DNA of 35,908 nt from an uncultured Prochlorococcus sp. GTDB lineage: Bacteria > Cyanobacteriota > Cyanobacteriia > PCC-6307 > Cyanobiaceae. This document shows positions 1 through 8,279 of this stretch, piece after piece. The notes beneath the pieces are model-generated. The model was not told the origin of the DNA. It made no database searches and saw only the letters and a program-made list of their open reading frames with translations. The stretch's first letter is position 1. The number at the start of each line of letters is the position of its first letter. The translations under genes were made by a program, and so were the position numbers. Location: NCBI GenBank assembly GCA_902519235.1, contig CABYJE010000009.1, positions 1-35,908 on the forward strand, written 5' to 3'.

Positions 1-152
1 AAAACTAACTTATTTTTATGGTTAATTAATTTATGAAATTTATCATTTCCAAAAAATAATGAGTCTTCCAAAATCAAAACTTCACAATTTATTTTTAAGA
101 TTGGGCTTTCTCTAAAAAGTTGATTCGGGAAAATAATTGATACTTGTTTCAT
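1..152 (-). CDS. Photolyase/cryptochrome-related protein (DPRP type), N-terminal fragment
   Basis: Only the first 50 residues are present; the gene runs off the left edge. The fragment starts [13 protein letters not shown] and continues with [10 protein letters not shown] and a KFH motif. This pattern matches the N-terminal alpha/beta domain of the deoxyribodipyrimidine photolyase-related (FeS-BCP/DPRP) family, flavoproteins with a 4Fe-4S cluster that repair UV lesions or act as cryptochromes. The ATG overlaps the stop of the upstream DUF2256 gene as ATGA, so the two are probably translationally coupled. The catalytic FAD domain and Fe-S cysteines lie outside the window, so the assignment rests on the N-terminal motif and on the neighbours. 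Confidence 0.72.
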   Translation of the reverse strand, partial: MKQVSIIFPNQLFRESPILKINCEVLILEDSLFFGNDKFHKLINHKNKLV

Positions 153-280
153 CTTTGCGACTTCCTGTTACTGCATCTTTTTGAACAGTAGATAACATCA
201 TCCCAACAGTTTTTCCATTTTTTACGCCACTCAAACGGCCTATTGCAAACAGGACAAGTTTTAGTAGAAAGATTTTTCAA
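149..280 (-). CDS. DUF2256 family small zinc-finger-like protein (43 aa)
   Basis: This short gene was found by reading the minus strand. It opens with TTG (an in-frame TAA lies two codons upstream and no ATG is available) and ends in a TGA that overlaps the next ATG. The protein has CPVC at residues 9-12, a PFEWRKKW segment, then YC at 31-32 and RC at 35-36. This C-x2-C...C-x3-C layout is typical of DUF2256 and suggests one bound zinc. The family has no established function, but it recurs beside photolyase/cryptochrome-related genes, as here. It sits 3 bases after the TIGR03643 gene. Confidence 0.85.
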   Translation of the reverse strand: MKNLSTKTCPVCNRPFEWRKKWKNCWDDVIYCSKRCSNRKSQR

Positions 281-283
281 AAT

Positions 284-520
284 TTATAATTTTCTTTTAT
301 GAGTAGATTTAAATCTAGTTGAATCTTTAAGGGCCATATGTTTTGTATTTCTTCCCGAAACTCTCTTTCTCCAGACTTTGAAAGATTTGGGTTTAAGATT
401 TTGACGCATAATTTTTATAGCATCTTCCTCTTTTAAACCAAATTGATACTCGATAGCTTCAAAGGGTGTTCTATCTTCCCAACACATTTCTATTATTCTG
501 TCTATATCGATACTTTCCAT
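284..520 (-). CDS. TIGR03643/DUF2805 family protein (78 aa)
   Basis: This small basic protein contains IIEMCWEDRTPFEAIEYQFG, the recognisable core of the DUF2805/TIGR03643 family, followed by a helix and a WRKRVSGRNTKH segment. The N-terminal part looks like a helix-turn-helix-type fold, and the C-terminus is rich in Lys and Arg, which would suit nucleic-acid binding; that is inference. No function is established for the family. It lies 2 bases downstream of the DCC-family gene and 3 bases upstream of the DUF2256 gene, so it probably shares a transcript with them and the photolyase-related gene. Confidence 0.88.
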   Translation of the reverse strand: MESIDIDRIIEMCWEDRTPFEAIEYQFGLKEEDAIKIMRQNLKPKSFKVWRKRVSGRNTKHMALKDSTRFKSTHKRKL

Positions 521-522
521 AT

Positions 523-927
523 TTATTGTTCACATTGTGAGGTACAAAGTTTTTCAATATCGGATCTACCTGTAATTTGAAGTCTATATTTTGCCCAATA
601 TCTGTAAACCAATCTTAATAATGGAGATAAGAACTTAATCTTCAAGGGATAGTAAACCCAACCTAAACCAACTAATTCATAAGAATATGCAAGTACATCT
701 AGTCCCCTAATAATTTCACCATTTTCAATAATCCCATGCAGGTTTGACATGGCTTCTGAATACGAGATGTCATTAAAAAGACTTTGATCATAATCCTTAC
801 TATTAATATCTATAAATGCAATTTGATTTAAGGTATCTCTTTTTTTAAGAAAATTTGTTTCTCTTAAACAAAGTGGACAACCACCATCGAATAAAAAGGT
901 TAATTTATTTTTCATATTTTTATCCAA
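523..927 (-). CDS. DCC-family thiol-disulfide oxidoreductase-like protein (DUF393)
   Basis: A 134-aa protein. FLFDGGCPLC at residues 11-20 is the family signature: Asp14 followed by the C17-P-L-C20 redox pair. A hydrophobic stretch lies around residues 75-105. The C-terminus has two further cysteines (LCTSQC). DCC proteins have a thioredoxin-like fold and presumably exchange thiols and disulfides with an unknown partner. It is the first gene of the run leading to the photolyase-related gene, so a link to redox maintenance or cofactor loading of that enzyme is possible but unproven. Met5 is an alternative start. Confidence 0.88.
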   Translation of the reverse strand: MDKNMKNKLTFLFDGGCPLCLRETNFLKKRDTLNQIAFIDINSKDYDQSLFNDISYSEAMSNLHGIIENGEIIRGLDVLAYSYELVGLGWVYYPLKIKFLSPLLRLVYRYWAKYRLQITGRSDIEKLCTSQCEQ

Positions 928-1046
928 ATATAGAAATTAAATAACTTTTTTGTGGAATAAAAATTTTTTTTTAGAGTACAAGCTTTATAAAGCCTTAATA
1001 ATTGCCAGTTCTAATTTAGTGAAATTATATTATCTTATTAATTAAT

Positions 1047-1078
1047 AAGCCATTGATTAAGGGATACATCAATGGTTT
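1047..1078 (-). terminator. Hairpin downstream of the 67-aa gene, possible terminator
   Basis: An 11-bp stem (CCATTGAT core plus flanking A/T and one G-T pair) encloses a 10-base loop. It lies about 15 bases after the stop of the 67-aa gene when read on the minus strand. The tail is TTATTAATT rather than a clean T run, so it may be a weak terminator or simply a stabilising 3' hairpin. The rest of 928-1092 is AT-rich with no visible gene. Confidence 0.4.
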
Positions 1079-1092
1079 AAAACTATTAATGA

Positions 1093-1296
1093 TCATTCAT
1101 CTAGAAGATGAACTCCTTCTCCTACGTCAGGAGTAAATTTACAATACTTTTCAAAAATAAGTCCAACACCTCTCATTTTTTCTCCTAATTCATCGTTAAA
1201 TCTATTCCATTCTTCCGATTCACGCTCAGGTAAATCCCACCCTTGTTTTTCTACCATACTTGTTATTACTGTATAGTCCCATTCTATGTATGCCAT
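1093..1296 (-). CDS. Conserved-looking hypothetical protein (67 aa)
   Basis: I do not recognise a named family. The protein is acidic and soluble: it has no signal peptide or membrane segment, it is rich in Glu, Asp and Trp, and it ends in GEGVHLLDE. It is flanked by non-coding DNA on both sides and ends close to a hairpin, which supports a separate small transcription unit. The sensible start at MAYIEWDY, the unbiased composition and the lack of an overlapping gene suggest it is real. Confidence 0.65.
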   Translation of the reverse strand: MAYIEWDYTVITSMVEKQGWDLPERESEEWNRFNDELGEKMRGVGLIFEKYCKFTPDVGEGVHLLDE

Positions 1297-1363
1297 TGAG
1301 TTAATTTAAACTACCAAAATATTATAAACCAAGAGATTTAATAGGTAATCAATATTTTTTGAA

Positions 1364-1369
1364 TATAAT
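1364..1369 (+). promoter_or_regulatory. Candidate -10 box for trmH
   Basis: A consensus TATAAT lies 23 bases upstream of the trmH ATG and would give a leader of about 17 bases. No clear -35 is seen, as is common in Prochlorococcus. In DNA this AT-rich the match alone is weak evidence. Confidence 0.4.
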
Positions 1370-1392
1370 TTAAAAGTGTGAAAAAATTATAA

Positions 1393-2064
1393 ATGTCAAT
1401 TTTGCCAAGAAGATTTGAACGCATCAAAAGTGTTTTAAATTGTAGAATGAAAAACTTGACTGTTTTAGTTGAGGATGTCAATAAACCTCATAATTTATCT
1501 GCGATATTAAGAACATGTGATGCAGCAGGAGTTTTCGAAGCAAATTTTATTAGCAAAACGAATGCCGTTAAGACTTTTAATAGTACTGCTCAAGGAAGTC
1601 AAAAATGGGTAAAACTGAATAATCATGAAAACACTATCACGGCAATATCTGATTTAAAGAATAAGGGTTTTAAATTATATGGAACGACTCTTAATAGTGA
1701 ATCAATAGATTATAGAAATTTTGATTATTCTCAAAATACATGTTTTGTTTTAGGAGCAGAAAAATGGGGAATAAGTAATGAACTTATATCAATGGTTGAT
1801 CAATCAATTTTTATACCTATGAGAGGTATGGTTCAATCTCTGAATGTTTCAGTTGCTGCTTCTATATTATTATTTGAAGCTGTTCGCCAAAGAAAAAATA
1901 AAAGTATATTGCCCTCTAATGGAGAAGGGTTAAATATGGATGAATATCAAAAAACACTTTTTGAATGGTGTTACCCAGAATTAGCTACGGTGTATAAAAA
2001 ATCAGCTAAAGAATATCCAAAGTTGAATGATCAAGGAGAACTTGATCCTATTACAGATAACTAA
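1393..2064 (+). CDS. trmH: tRNA (guanosine(18)-2'-O)-methyltransferase TrmH
   Basis: A 223-aa SPOUT-superfamily enzyme, close to the usual TrmH length. It carries the three SpoU motifs: NLSAILR at 34-40 (Asn34 and the catalytic Arg40), LGAEKWGIS at about 120-128, and IPMRGMVQSLNVSVAAS at 141-157, the knot that binds SAM. TrmH methylates the ribose of G18 in the tRNA D-loop. The C-terminal helix extension after residue 170 is typical of TrmH rather than RlmB. It is the only plus-strand gene in this part of the window, and its stop lies 2 bases from the convergent permease gene. Confidence 0.93.
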   Translation: MSILPRRFERIKSVLNCRMKNLTVLVEDVNKPHNLSAILRTCDAAGVFEANFISKTNAVKTFNSTAQGSQKWVKLNNHENTITAISDLKNKGFKLYGTTLNSESIDYRNFDYSQNTCFVLGAEKWGISNELISMVDQSIFIPMRGMVQSLNVSVAASILLFEAVRQRKNKSILPSNGEGLNMDEYQKTLFEWCYPELATVYKKSAKEYPKLNDQGELDPITDN

Positions 2065-2066
2065 AT

Positions 2067-2912
2067 TTATTCAGAATTTTGACTATCAAAAATTTCTTCA
2101 AGGTCCTCTCCAATAAAAGAAAGACCTAAAACTAAAAAAAACATTGCCAAACCTGGGAATAAAGCCGTCCACCAGATACCTGTAGGTAAAGCTGCAAGAG
2201 CCAGATTTAAATCACTTCCCCACTCTGGGACATCTGCAGGAACGCCAAGGCCTAAAAATCCTAAACTTCCTAATACCAAAACAGCATCTGCAGCATTTAG
2301 GGTAAGCAGAATAGGCAATGGTGTTATTACATTTGGGAGAATATATTTAAAAATAATTTTTTTAACATCTGCCCCTGCAACTTGAGCTGCCTCCACATAA
2401 GTTTCGGATTTAACCAATATTGTCTGATTTCTGATTAATCTAAAATATTGAGGAGAGTAAACAATACACAATGCCAAAGCCGCGTTAAGGATACCCTTAC
2501 CCAATACAAAAGCCACAACAACTGAAAGCAAAATTACAGGTATTGAAAAAATAGTATCCATTATTAGTGATAAGCATTTATCAAAAAAACCACCAAAATA
2601 TCCACTTAATAATCCCAATGGCAAACCTAAACTTAATGAAAAAAGAATAGCTAAGAATACAACTTCTATCGCTAATGATGATCCTTGCAAAGTTCTTAAG
2701 CAAACATCTCTTCCTAATCTATCAGTGCCACAAAAATGATTAAGAGAAGGAGGGGCAAAGATATCATTGCTTAACATTGAAAATGAATAGCCAAAAAAAT
2801 TATTGGCCTCTAAAAATTTCATTATTAAAACAACAAGAAGATAAAAAAGTACAATTAAAAATCCAGCTTTTCTGATATTTGCGCCGACACGATTAAATGA
2901 GTTAATATCCAA
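2067..2912 (-). CDS. ABC transporter permease, DppC/OppC family
   Basis: A 281-aa inner-membrane permease. HFCGTDRLGRDV at 59-70 is the signature of DppC/OppC-type subunits. EAAQVAGADVKK at 174-185 followed by ILPN at 191-194 is the EAA loop that contacts the ATPase. Hydrophobic segments lie near 17-33, 83-105, 120-140, 142-155, 197-225 and 248-268. The family imports peptides, nickel or similar solutes. No DppB, ATPase or binding-protein gene is nearby, so the substrate cannot be named and the partners must be encoded elsewhere. Confidence 0.9.
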   Translation of the reverse strand: MDINSFNRVGANIRKAGFLIVLFYLLVVLIMKFLEANNFFGYSFSMLSNDIFAPPSLNHFCGTDRLGRDVCLRTLQGSSLAIEVVFLAILFSLSLGLPLGLLSGYFGGFFDKCLSLIMDTIFSIPVILLSVVVAFVLGKGILNAALALCIVYSPQYFRLIRNQTILVKSETYVEAAQVAGADVKKIIFKYILPNVITPLPILLTLNAADAVLVLGSLGFLGLGVPADVPEWGSDLNLALAALPTGIWWTALFPGLAMFFLVLGLSFIGEDLEEIFDSQNSE

Positions 2913-2990
2913 AATCTTTTTTAAAGATATAAATGAAATATACCGAATTCTTTTAAAAATAAATAGCTATAAATTTTAAATTAAAAGAAA

Positions 2991-4799
2991 TTACTGGTTT
3001 AATTTCAAGACTGCCATAAAAGCTTCTTGAGGGACTTCAACTTTACCCATTGCCTTCATCCTCTTTTTACCTTTGGCTTGTTTCTTTAAAAGTTTCTTTT
3101 TCCTAGAAATATCACCCCCATAACATTTAGATAAAACATCTTTTCGCAAAGCACTTATGCTTTCACTTGCAATAATCCTGCTACCGATTGAAGCTTGAAT
3201 AGGTATTTTAAATTGTTGTTTTGGAATAAGTTCTTTTAATTTCTCAACTAAACTTCTGCCAATTCCATAAGCCTTATCTTTATGAACAATAGAAGTTAAT
3301 GGATCTGCTCTTTCTGAATTTATTAGAACATCTAATCTAACAAGGTCATTTTTTCTATAGCCAATCAAATGATATTCCATTGATGCATAACCTTGGGTTC
3401 TACTTTTCATTTGATCAAAAAAATCTGTAACAACTTCTGCTAATGGAATTTCATAAATCAAGGTAACTCGATCTGTTGTTATGTATTTCATATCTATAAA
3501 TACTCCCCTTCTTTCCTGACATAAACCCATTAATGTTCCATTAAATTCATTGGGAGCATAAATTTCCATTTTCACATAAGGCTCTTCTATTGATTCTCTA
3601 AGTTGTGGATCAGGAATTGTAGAAGGATTATCAATAAAGATATGTTCCTGCTGATTTAAATTAACTTTATAAATAACTGATGGTGCAGTTACGATTAGAT
3701 CCAAGTCATATTCTCTTTCTAATCTTTCTTGAACAATCTCCATATGAAGAAGTCCTAGGAATCCGCATCTAAATCCGAAGCCCATTGCGCTACTGGTTTC
3801 GGGCTCATATTTTAAAGCTGCATCAGATAATTGTAATTTTTCGAGTGATACTCTTAAATCTGGGAATTGATCAGCATCAGTCGGGAATAAGCCACAAAAA
3901 ACCATAGGATTTGCTGTCTTATATCCAGGCAAAGGATCATTGGCAGGTGAATTTAAAAGAGTAATTGTATCTCCCACTCTCGCATCAGCAACTGATTTTA
4001 TAGAAGCAGCTAAATAACCAACTTCTCCTGCATGTAATTCATCAACTTGCTGCTGATCAGGCGCCATTATTCCTATCTCATCTAGTTCATAATTTTTCTT
4101 ACTTGCCATTAATAATATTTTTTCTCTCTTATTTAAAGACCCAGATATCACCCTGAAATAAACAATAACTCCCCTGTACGGATCATAATAAGAATCAAAA
4201 ATCAGTGCCTTTGTAGGTAGTTTAATTTCATCTTGAGGAGGAGGGACTCTTCTAACGATTGCTTCCAAAATATCTTTAATACCAACTCCAGTTTTTGCTG
4301 AACAATTTATTGCATTGGATGTATCAAGTCCAATAATTTCCTCTATTTCTTGTTTTATTTTTTCAGCATCAGCCCCTGGTAAATCAACTTTATTTAAAAC
4401 AGGAATTATTTCAAGATTATTTTCTAAGGCAAGATAGACATTAGCTAAGGTTTGAGCTTCTACTCCTTGACTTGCATCAACAACGAGTAAGGCGCCTTCA
4501 CAAGCTTGAAGAGATCTACTAACCTCATAAGAGAAATCAACATGCCCTGGAGTATCTATTAAGTTCAAAACATATTCTTGGGAATCGTCAGCTTTATATT
4601 TCATCCTAGCGGCCTGTAACTTGATAGTAATTCCTCTCTCTCTTTCAAGATCCATACTGTCCAAAAATTGTTCTTGCATATCCCTTTGCTGCACAGTACC
4701 AGTATCTTGAAGCAACCTATCTGCAAGGGTAGATTTACCATGGTCAATATGAGCGATTATGCAGAAATTTCTAATTTTTGAAACCGATATATCAGTCAT
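2991..4799 (-). CDS. lepA: Elongation factor 4 (LepA), back-translocating GTPase
   Basis: A 602-aa translational GTPase of full family length. The G1 loop is AHIDHGKST at 16-24, the switch motif RERGITIK is near 53-60, G3 is DTPGHVDF at 82-89, and G4 is NKVDLPGAD from about 136. The C-terminal domain unique to LepA is present, with [20 protein letters not shown] and a basic tail. LepA acts on the ribosome during initiation and stalled elongation, especially under ionic or light stress. It precedes the permease gene on the minus strand with a 78-base gap. Confidence 0.98.
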
Positions 4800-4854
4800 A
4801 TAGAAAGAAAAATTCTCCTCTTATTACATCTTGATTAATATTAGCTAATTAGAA

Positions 4855-6351
4855 TTATGGATGGAAACCAAAAATGGAATTGTTTCTTTTTTTAATTTCT
4901 TTTATGAAGGTACTGTTTTTTTCAGAGGCTGATCGTTCTGGATAAATTAAGTCATTTATTTTTTTCTTAAGATTATGCTTGTCGTTTAAAAATAAGACTG
5001 ACTTTTCTAGAACCTCAACCATAATTGAGACCGCAGTACTTGCTCCGGGAGATGCTCCTAACAAAGCAGATAATGATCCATCAGATGAATTCACAATCTC
5101 AGTTCCAAATTTCAAAGAGCCACCGCCTTCAGTTTTTTTAATTATTTGGACTCTTTGACCAGCATTCTTTAAATACCAATCAGAAGGATTAGCTGATGGC
5201 ATCATATTTTTTAAATTCTCAACTCTTGAGTTATGGCTCTTTAATGATTGTGATATTAGGTAATTAATTAAATCGTTGTTCTTGAAACCAACGTCTAACA
5301 TAGAAAATATATTATTCTTCTTTATTGAACTAAATAAGTCAAAGTATGAACTTTGTTTTAAAAATTTCGTTGTAAATCCAGCAAAAGGTCCATATAAGAG
5401 AAGTTTTTTATTATCAATCCATCTGGTGTCTAGATGAGGCACAGACATTGGTGGCGATCCAATATCAGCTTTACCATAAACTTTTGAATTATGTTTTTCT
5501 GTTAGATCTTTTTTCTCGCAAATAAGCCATTTCCCACTAACAGGAAATCCACCATAACTTTTTGCTTCTGGAATTTTTGATTTTTGCAAATAATTAATTG
5601 TTTTTCCACCAGCACCAAGAAAAACATAGCCAGTTCTAATTGAAGTTTTTCTACCTTCAGAACTAATTTCTAGTTCCCATTGTTTTTTATCAATTTTCTT
5701 TAAATCTATTAATTCTGTTTTGTATCTAATTTCAACATTTTTGTTTAAGGAAACTAATGACAAATACTCTTTAGTTAAAGCCTCAAAATTAATATCAGTT
5801 CCTCTGCCTATTCTGGTAGCAGCAATTTGAGTAGATGGATTTCTATCTTTTGTTATTAGAGGAGCCCATGATGAAATTTCATCAAAAGATGTAGAAAATT
5901 CCATATCGATAAATTCAGGATTTTCGGTCATTTTCTGAAATCTTTTTTTTAAAAAAGAAATATTATCCTGACCAGACACAAAGCTAATATGAGGAATAAA
6001 TTTTAGAAACTTCTTAATATCAATTTTCCCTGCTTCATACAATGAGGCCCATAAAGACATGGATGTTTCAAAAGAACGATTTATTGAGAGCGCTTTATCT
6101 ATTTTTAGATTTCCTTTTTCATCTAAAGGGGTATAGTTTAATTCGCAATTGGCTGCATGTCCTGTACCTGCATTATTAAAAGCGCCAGTACTTTCACTTC
6201 CTGGAGCATTTAATTTTTCTATAATAACAAATTTTATATCTGGAAAAACTTCTGAAATTAGGAGGGCTAAAGTACTACTCATTATCCCTCCTCCTACTAA
6301 GACTGCATCAAAGTAGCTATTGTCATTAGTGGGATTTTTAGATGAAGTCAC
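4855..6351 (-). CDS. mqo: Malate:quinone oxidoreductase
   Basis: A 498-aa FAD enzyme that oxidises malate to oxaloacetate and passes electrons to quinone at the membrane surface. The N-terminal dinucleotide fold reads [13 protein letters not shown] (residues 17-29). Family markers follow: [17 protein letters not shown], the PVSGKWL segment, and the C-terminal [13 protein letters not shown] flavin-binding stretch. The length matches the family. The gene diverges from nfu across 70 bases, so their promoters share that gap. Its stop is about 55 bases upstream of the lepA start on the same strand. Confidence 0.96.
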   Translation of the reverse strand: MTSSKNPTNDNSYFDAVLVGGGIMSSTLALLISEVFPDIKFVIIEKLNAPGSESTGAFNNAGTGHAANCELNYTPLDEKGNLKIDKALSINRSFETSMSLWASLYEAGKIDIKKFLKFIPHISFVSGQDNISFLKKRFQKMTENPEFIDMEFSTSFDEISSWAPLITKDRNPSTQIAATRIGRGTDINFEALTKEYLSLVSLNKNVEIRYKTELIDLKKIDKKQWELEISSEGRKTSIRTGYVFLGAGGKTINYLQKSKIPEAKSYGGFPVSGKWLICEKKDLTEKHNSKVYGKADIGSPPMSVPHLDTRWIDNKKLLLYGPFAGFTTKFLKQSSYFDLFSSIKKNNIFSMLDVGFKNNDLINYLISQSLKSHNSRVENLKNMMPSANPSDWYLKNAGQRVQIIKKTEGGGSLKFGTEIVNSSDGSLSALLGASPGASTAVSIMVEVLEKSVLFLNDKHNLKKKINDLIYPERSASEKNSTFIKEIKKRNNSIFGFHP

Positions 6352-6421
6352 AACAGAAAATTATCTTTTTTGCAATTAATCAGATTTCTTTCTAGGCTTA
6401 TTATAAAGTTAATCCAAAATT

Positions 6422-6667
6422 ATGAGTACTGAAACACTCTCGCTGACAAACGAAAATGTAGAAAAAGTCCTTGACGAGCTAAGACCTTTTTTAATTTCTG
6501 ATGGAGGTAATGTAGAGATTGCAGAAATAGATGGTCCAATTGTCAAAGTCAGACTTCAAGGAGCATGTGGTAGTTGCCCAAGTAGCACTATGACTCTCAA
6601 AATGGGCATTGAAAGAAAGTTAAAAGAAATGATTCCTGAAATAAGCGAAGTTGTCCAGGTTTTATAA
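6422..6667 (+). CDS. nfuA: NifU C-terminal-domain Fe-S scaffold protein
   Basis: An 81-aa protein made only of the Nfu domain. It has the SDGGN turn near 26-30 and CGSC at 49-52, whose cysteines bridge a 4Fe-4S cluster between two subunits. In cyanobacteria this short Nfu is the main scaffold that hands clusters to photosystem I and ferredoxins. The length matches the cyanobacterial single-domain form rather than the longer E. coli NfuA. It is transcribed alone, divergent from mqo and convergent with the 85-aa membrane protein. Confidence 0.93.
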   Translation: MSTETLSLTNENVEKVLDELRPFLISDGGNVEIAEIDGPIVKVRLQGACGSCPSSTMTLKMGIERKLKEMIPEISEVVQVL

Positions 6668-6688
6668 AAATTTTTTAACTGAAATATA

Positions 6689-6946
6689 TTATTTAGTTTT
6701 TAATTCCTTCAACAAAGATGATTCCATATCAAGGCAATCAATTGGAAGTCCTTGACCAATAGCGATTAAAAGAGGTGCAAGAATTCCTAAAGTAAAAACT
6801 AAATTTGATTGGCTTACATCATATTTACTCAAAGTAAAAGTTATCAAATAAATAATTGAAAAGTAAGCATGTAGTGAAAAAAATTCTTTTGGCTTTAACA
6901 CTGGCCACCTTAAAGTATTTCCCAAGAAATATAAAAAACCTGTCAT
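6689..6946 (-). CDS. Small membrane protein (85 aa), function unknown
   Basis: I do not recognise a family. Two hydrophobic segments are visible, at about residues 28-40 (FSIIYLITFTL) and 48-65 (LVFTLGILAPLLIAIG), joined by a short polar link, with a charged C-terminal tail. This suggests a two-span thylakoid or plasma-membrane protein. It faces nfu tail to tail with a 21-base gap and no clear hairpin between them. Confidence 0.65.
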   Translation of the reverse strand: MTGFLYFLGNTLRWPVLKPKEFFSLHAYFSIIYLITFTLSKYDVSQSNLVFTLGILAPLLIAIGQGLPIDCLDMESSLLKELKTK

Positions 6947-7096
6947 AAATAAATAGTTACATGAAGATTAAACCAAATATAAACATAATCCTTTTTAGAG
7001 ACTATTTATAAAAAAATTTACCTAAGATAATAATTAAAAAAACATTAAATCTTCGTTTCTATTTGTAAAAGCTAGACATGCAGTTAAAAATACGCT

Positions 7097-7102
7097 TATA
7101 AT
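7097..7102 (+). promoter_or_regulatory. Candidate -10 box for the riboswitch-peptide unit
   Basis: A perfect TATAAT lies 26 bases upstream of the first paired base of the aptamer, in the right place to start an RNA near 7108. No perfect NtcA box precedes it. The AT-rich background lowers the weight of the match. Confidence 0.5.
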
Positions 7103-7127
7103 AATTGTGTAGCAATCGCTACTTTTT

Positions 7128-7177
7128 CGTTCACCCTCATTTGAGGGCGCAGTTCGAGTCATACCATGGAACGGGGG
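7128..7177 (+). promoter_or_regulatory. Glutamine-II ('downstream-peptide') riboswitch aptamer
   Basis: Outer stem P1 is CGTTC (7128-7132) with GAACG (7169-7173). The inner hairpin is CCCTC (7134-7138) with GAGGG (7143-7147). Between them lies the joining segment GCGCAGTTCGAGTCATACCA, and a run of G follows P1. This order (CGTTCA, small hairpin, GCAGTT, ATACCA, GGAACG) matches my memory of the cyanobacterial downstream-peptide RNA, shown in published work to bind L-glutamine. It lies directly before a small conserved peptide gene, as the class always does. The G run after P1 could serve as the ribosome site that ligand binding hides. Confidence 0.88.
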
Positions 7178-7201
7178 ATGGCCGTGTTGTCACATCGAAA
7201 C

Positions 7202-7375
7202 ATGACTACTTTAACTTACAGAGGTAAAAACTACGTTCAAAACAAAGAAGCTGCTAAAAAGCAACTTGTTGAACTTACCTACAGAAGAAACGTATACACC
7301 AACAGAATGGATGACGCTTCTTCAAGTAATGAAAAAGCAGAATTAAATTACAGAGGTGTTAATTACACTAAATAA
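7202..7375 (+). CDS. Riboswitch-controlled DUF4278-like small protein with three YRG repeats (57 aa)
   Basis: Read from the ATG at 7202, the protein opens MTTLTYRGKNYV, the usual start of DUF4278 and 'downstream peptides'. It holds three imperfect nine-residue repeats: LTYRGKNYV (4-12), LTYRRNVYT (25-33) and LNYRGVNYT (48-56). The linkers are charged. It is soluble and basic, with no Cys. The frame is open further upstream (ATG 7166 and 7178, GTG 7184, TTG 7187), but those starts fall in or just after the aptamer. No textbook Shine-Dalgarno lies just before 7202, so the true start is uncertain. By analogy with the glutamine-synthetase inhibitors under glnA-type riboswitches, it may tune nitrogen metabolism; this is not shown. 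Confidence 0.85.
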   Translation: MTTLTYRGKNYVQNKEAAKKQLVELTYRRNVYTNRMDDASSSNEKAELNYRGVNYTK

Positions 7376-7391
7376 TTTAATTAAACAAATT

Positions 7392-7424
7392 AAAAGCCCC
7401 TTTTTTCAGGGGCTTTTTTTTTTA
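7392..7424 (+). terminator. Strong intrinsic terminator after the small peptide gene
   Basis: A 9-bp stem, AAAAGCCCC (7392-7400) with GGGGCTTTT (7409-7417), encloses an 8-base loop and runs into a T tract to 7423. It closes the riboswitch-peptide unit and isolates it from the methyltransferase gene. Confidence 0.92.
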
Positions 7425-7454
7425 GCTATATTTATCAAGAGTCCTTTAAAAAAT

Positions 7455-8249
7455 ATGTCTGAAAGTTGCTGTAATACAAATACATCGAATAAAGCATCTA
7501 ATCAATTCGATCATAAAGATGCGATTCAAGAAAGATATGGTTCAGCCGCACTTGAACAAGAAAGTTGTCTTTGTACACCAGTTGGTTTTAATCCCGTTTT
7601 ACTTGAAGCAATTCCTCAAGAGGTTATAGAAAGAGACTATGGATGTGGTGATCCAACAAAATATGTTCAAAAAAATGATATAGTCTTAGACCTTGGAAGT
7701 GGTAGCGGCAAAAATGCTTTTATTTGTGCCCAAATTGTTGGAAAAGAAGGGAAAGTTATTGGAGTTGATCAGAATCCTGACATGCTTTGTTTATCAAGAT
7801 CAGCCTCTAAAGAAGTTACAAAAAATATAGGTTTTAACAATACAGAATTTCTTGAAGGATCAATTGAAAAACTTGATGAATTAGATGAAGATTTAAATCC
7901 ATTAATCGCCGACAAATCAGTCGATATTATTTTAAGTAATTGCGTTTTAAACTTGGTAAGTCCAGAATCTAGAAATAACCTTCTAAGAAATATAAAAAGA
8001 GTTTTAAACGATAATGGAAGAATTGCAATTAGCGATATTGTCTCTAACAAAAAAGTACCTTTAAGATTGCAAAATGATCATGATCTATGGACAGGATGTA
8101 TTAGTGGAGCATGGTATGAACCAGACTTTATAAGTGATTTTAAAGAACTAGGATTTAAAAATTTAGAATTTGCAGAAAGAAGTGCTGAACCTTGGAAAGT
8201 AATTGAGGATATTGAATTTAGAACAGTAACTTTAGTGGGCAATATTTAA
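7455..8249 (+). CDS. arsM: ArsM-like SAM-dependent methyltransferase (264 aa)
   Basis: The start at 7455 is preferred because the longer open frame runs back through the terminator. The SAM site is LDLGSGSG (78-85), with GVDQNPDM at 103-110. The three As(III)-binding cysteines of arsenite methyltransferases have counterparts here: YGCGDP (Cys64), SNCVLNL (Cys163) and TGCISGAWY (Cys215). The N-terminus has an extra Cys pair (5-6) and C-L-C at 38-40. ArsM methylates arsenite to volatile or less toxic products, relevant where phosphate is low and arsenate is taken up. A related arsenosugar-pathway or sulfur-substrate methyltransferase is possible, so substrate confidence is moderate. Confidence 0.75.
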   Translation: MSESCCNTNTSNKASNQFDHKDAIQERYGSAALEQESCLCTPVGFNPVLLEAIPQEVIERDYGCGDPTKYVQKNDIVLDLGSGSGKNAFICAQIVGKEGKVIGVDQNPDMLCLSRSASKEVTKNIGFNNTEFLEGSIEKLDELDEDLNPLIADKSVDIILSNCVLNLVSPESRNNLLRNIKRVLNDNGRIAISDIVSNKKVPLRLQNDHDLWTGCISGAWYEPDFISDFKELGFKNLEFAERSAEPWKVIEDIEFRTVTLVGNI

Positions 8250-8279
8250 AAAATTCAAGAGTTTAAAATATAAATTTCC

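Noticed and set aside
7065-7078. Possible NtcA box (GTA-N8-ACA) upstream of the riboswitch
   Set aside because: The second half is ACA rather than TAC, and it lies only 18 bases from the -10 box instead of the usual 22-23.
7356-7454. N-terminal extension of the ArsM-like protein
   Set aside because: The extension is translated from the end of the small peptide gene and through the terminator; the conserved protein begins at 7455.
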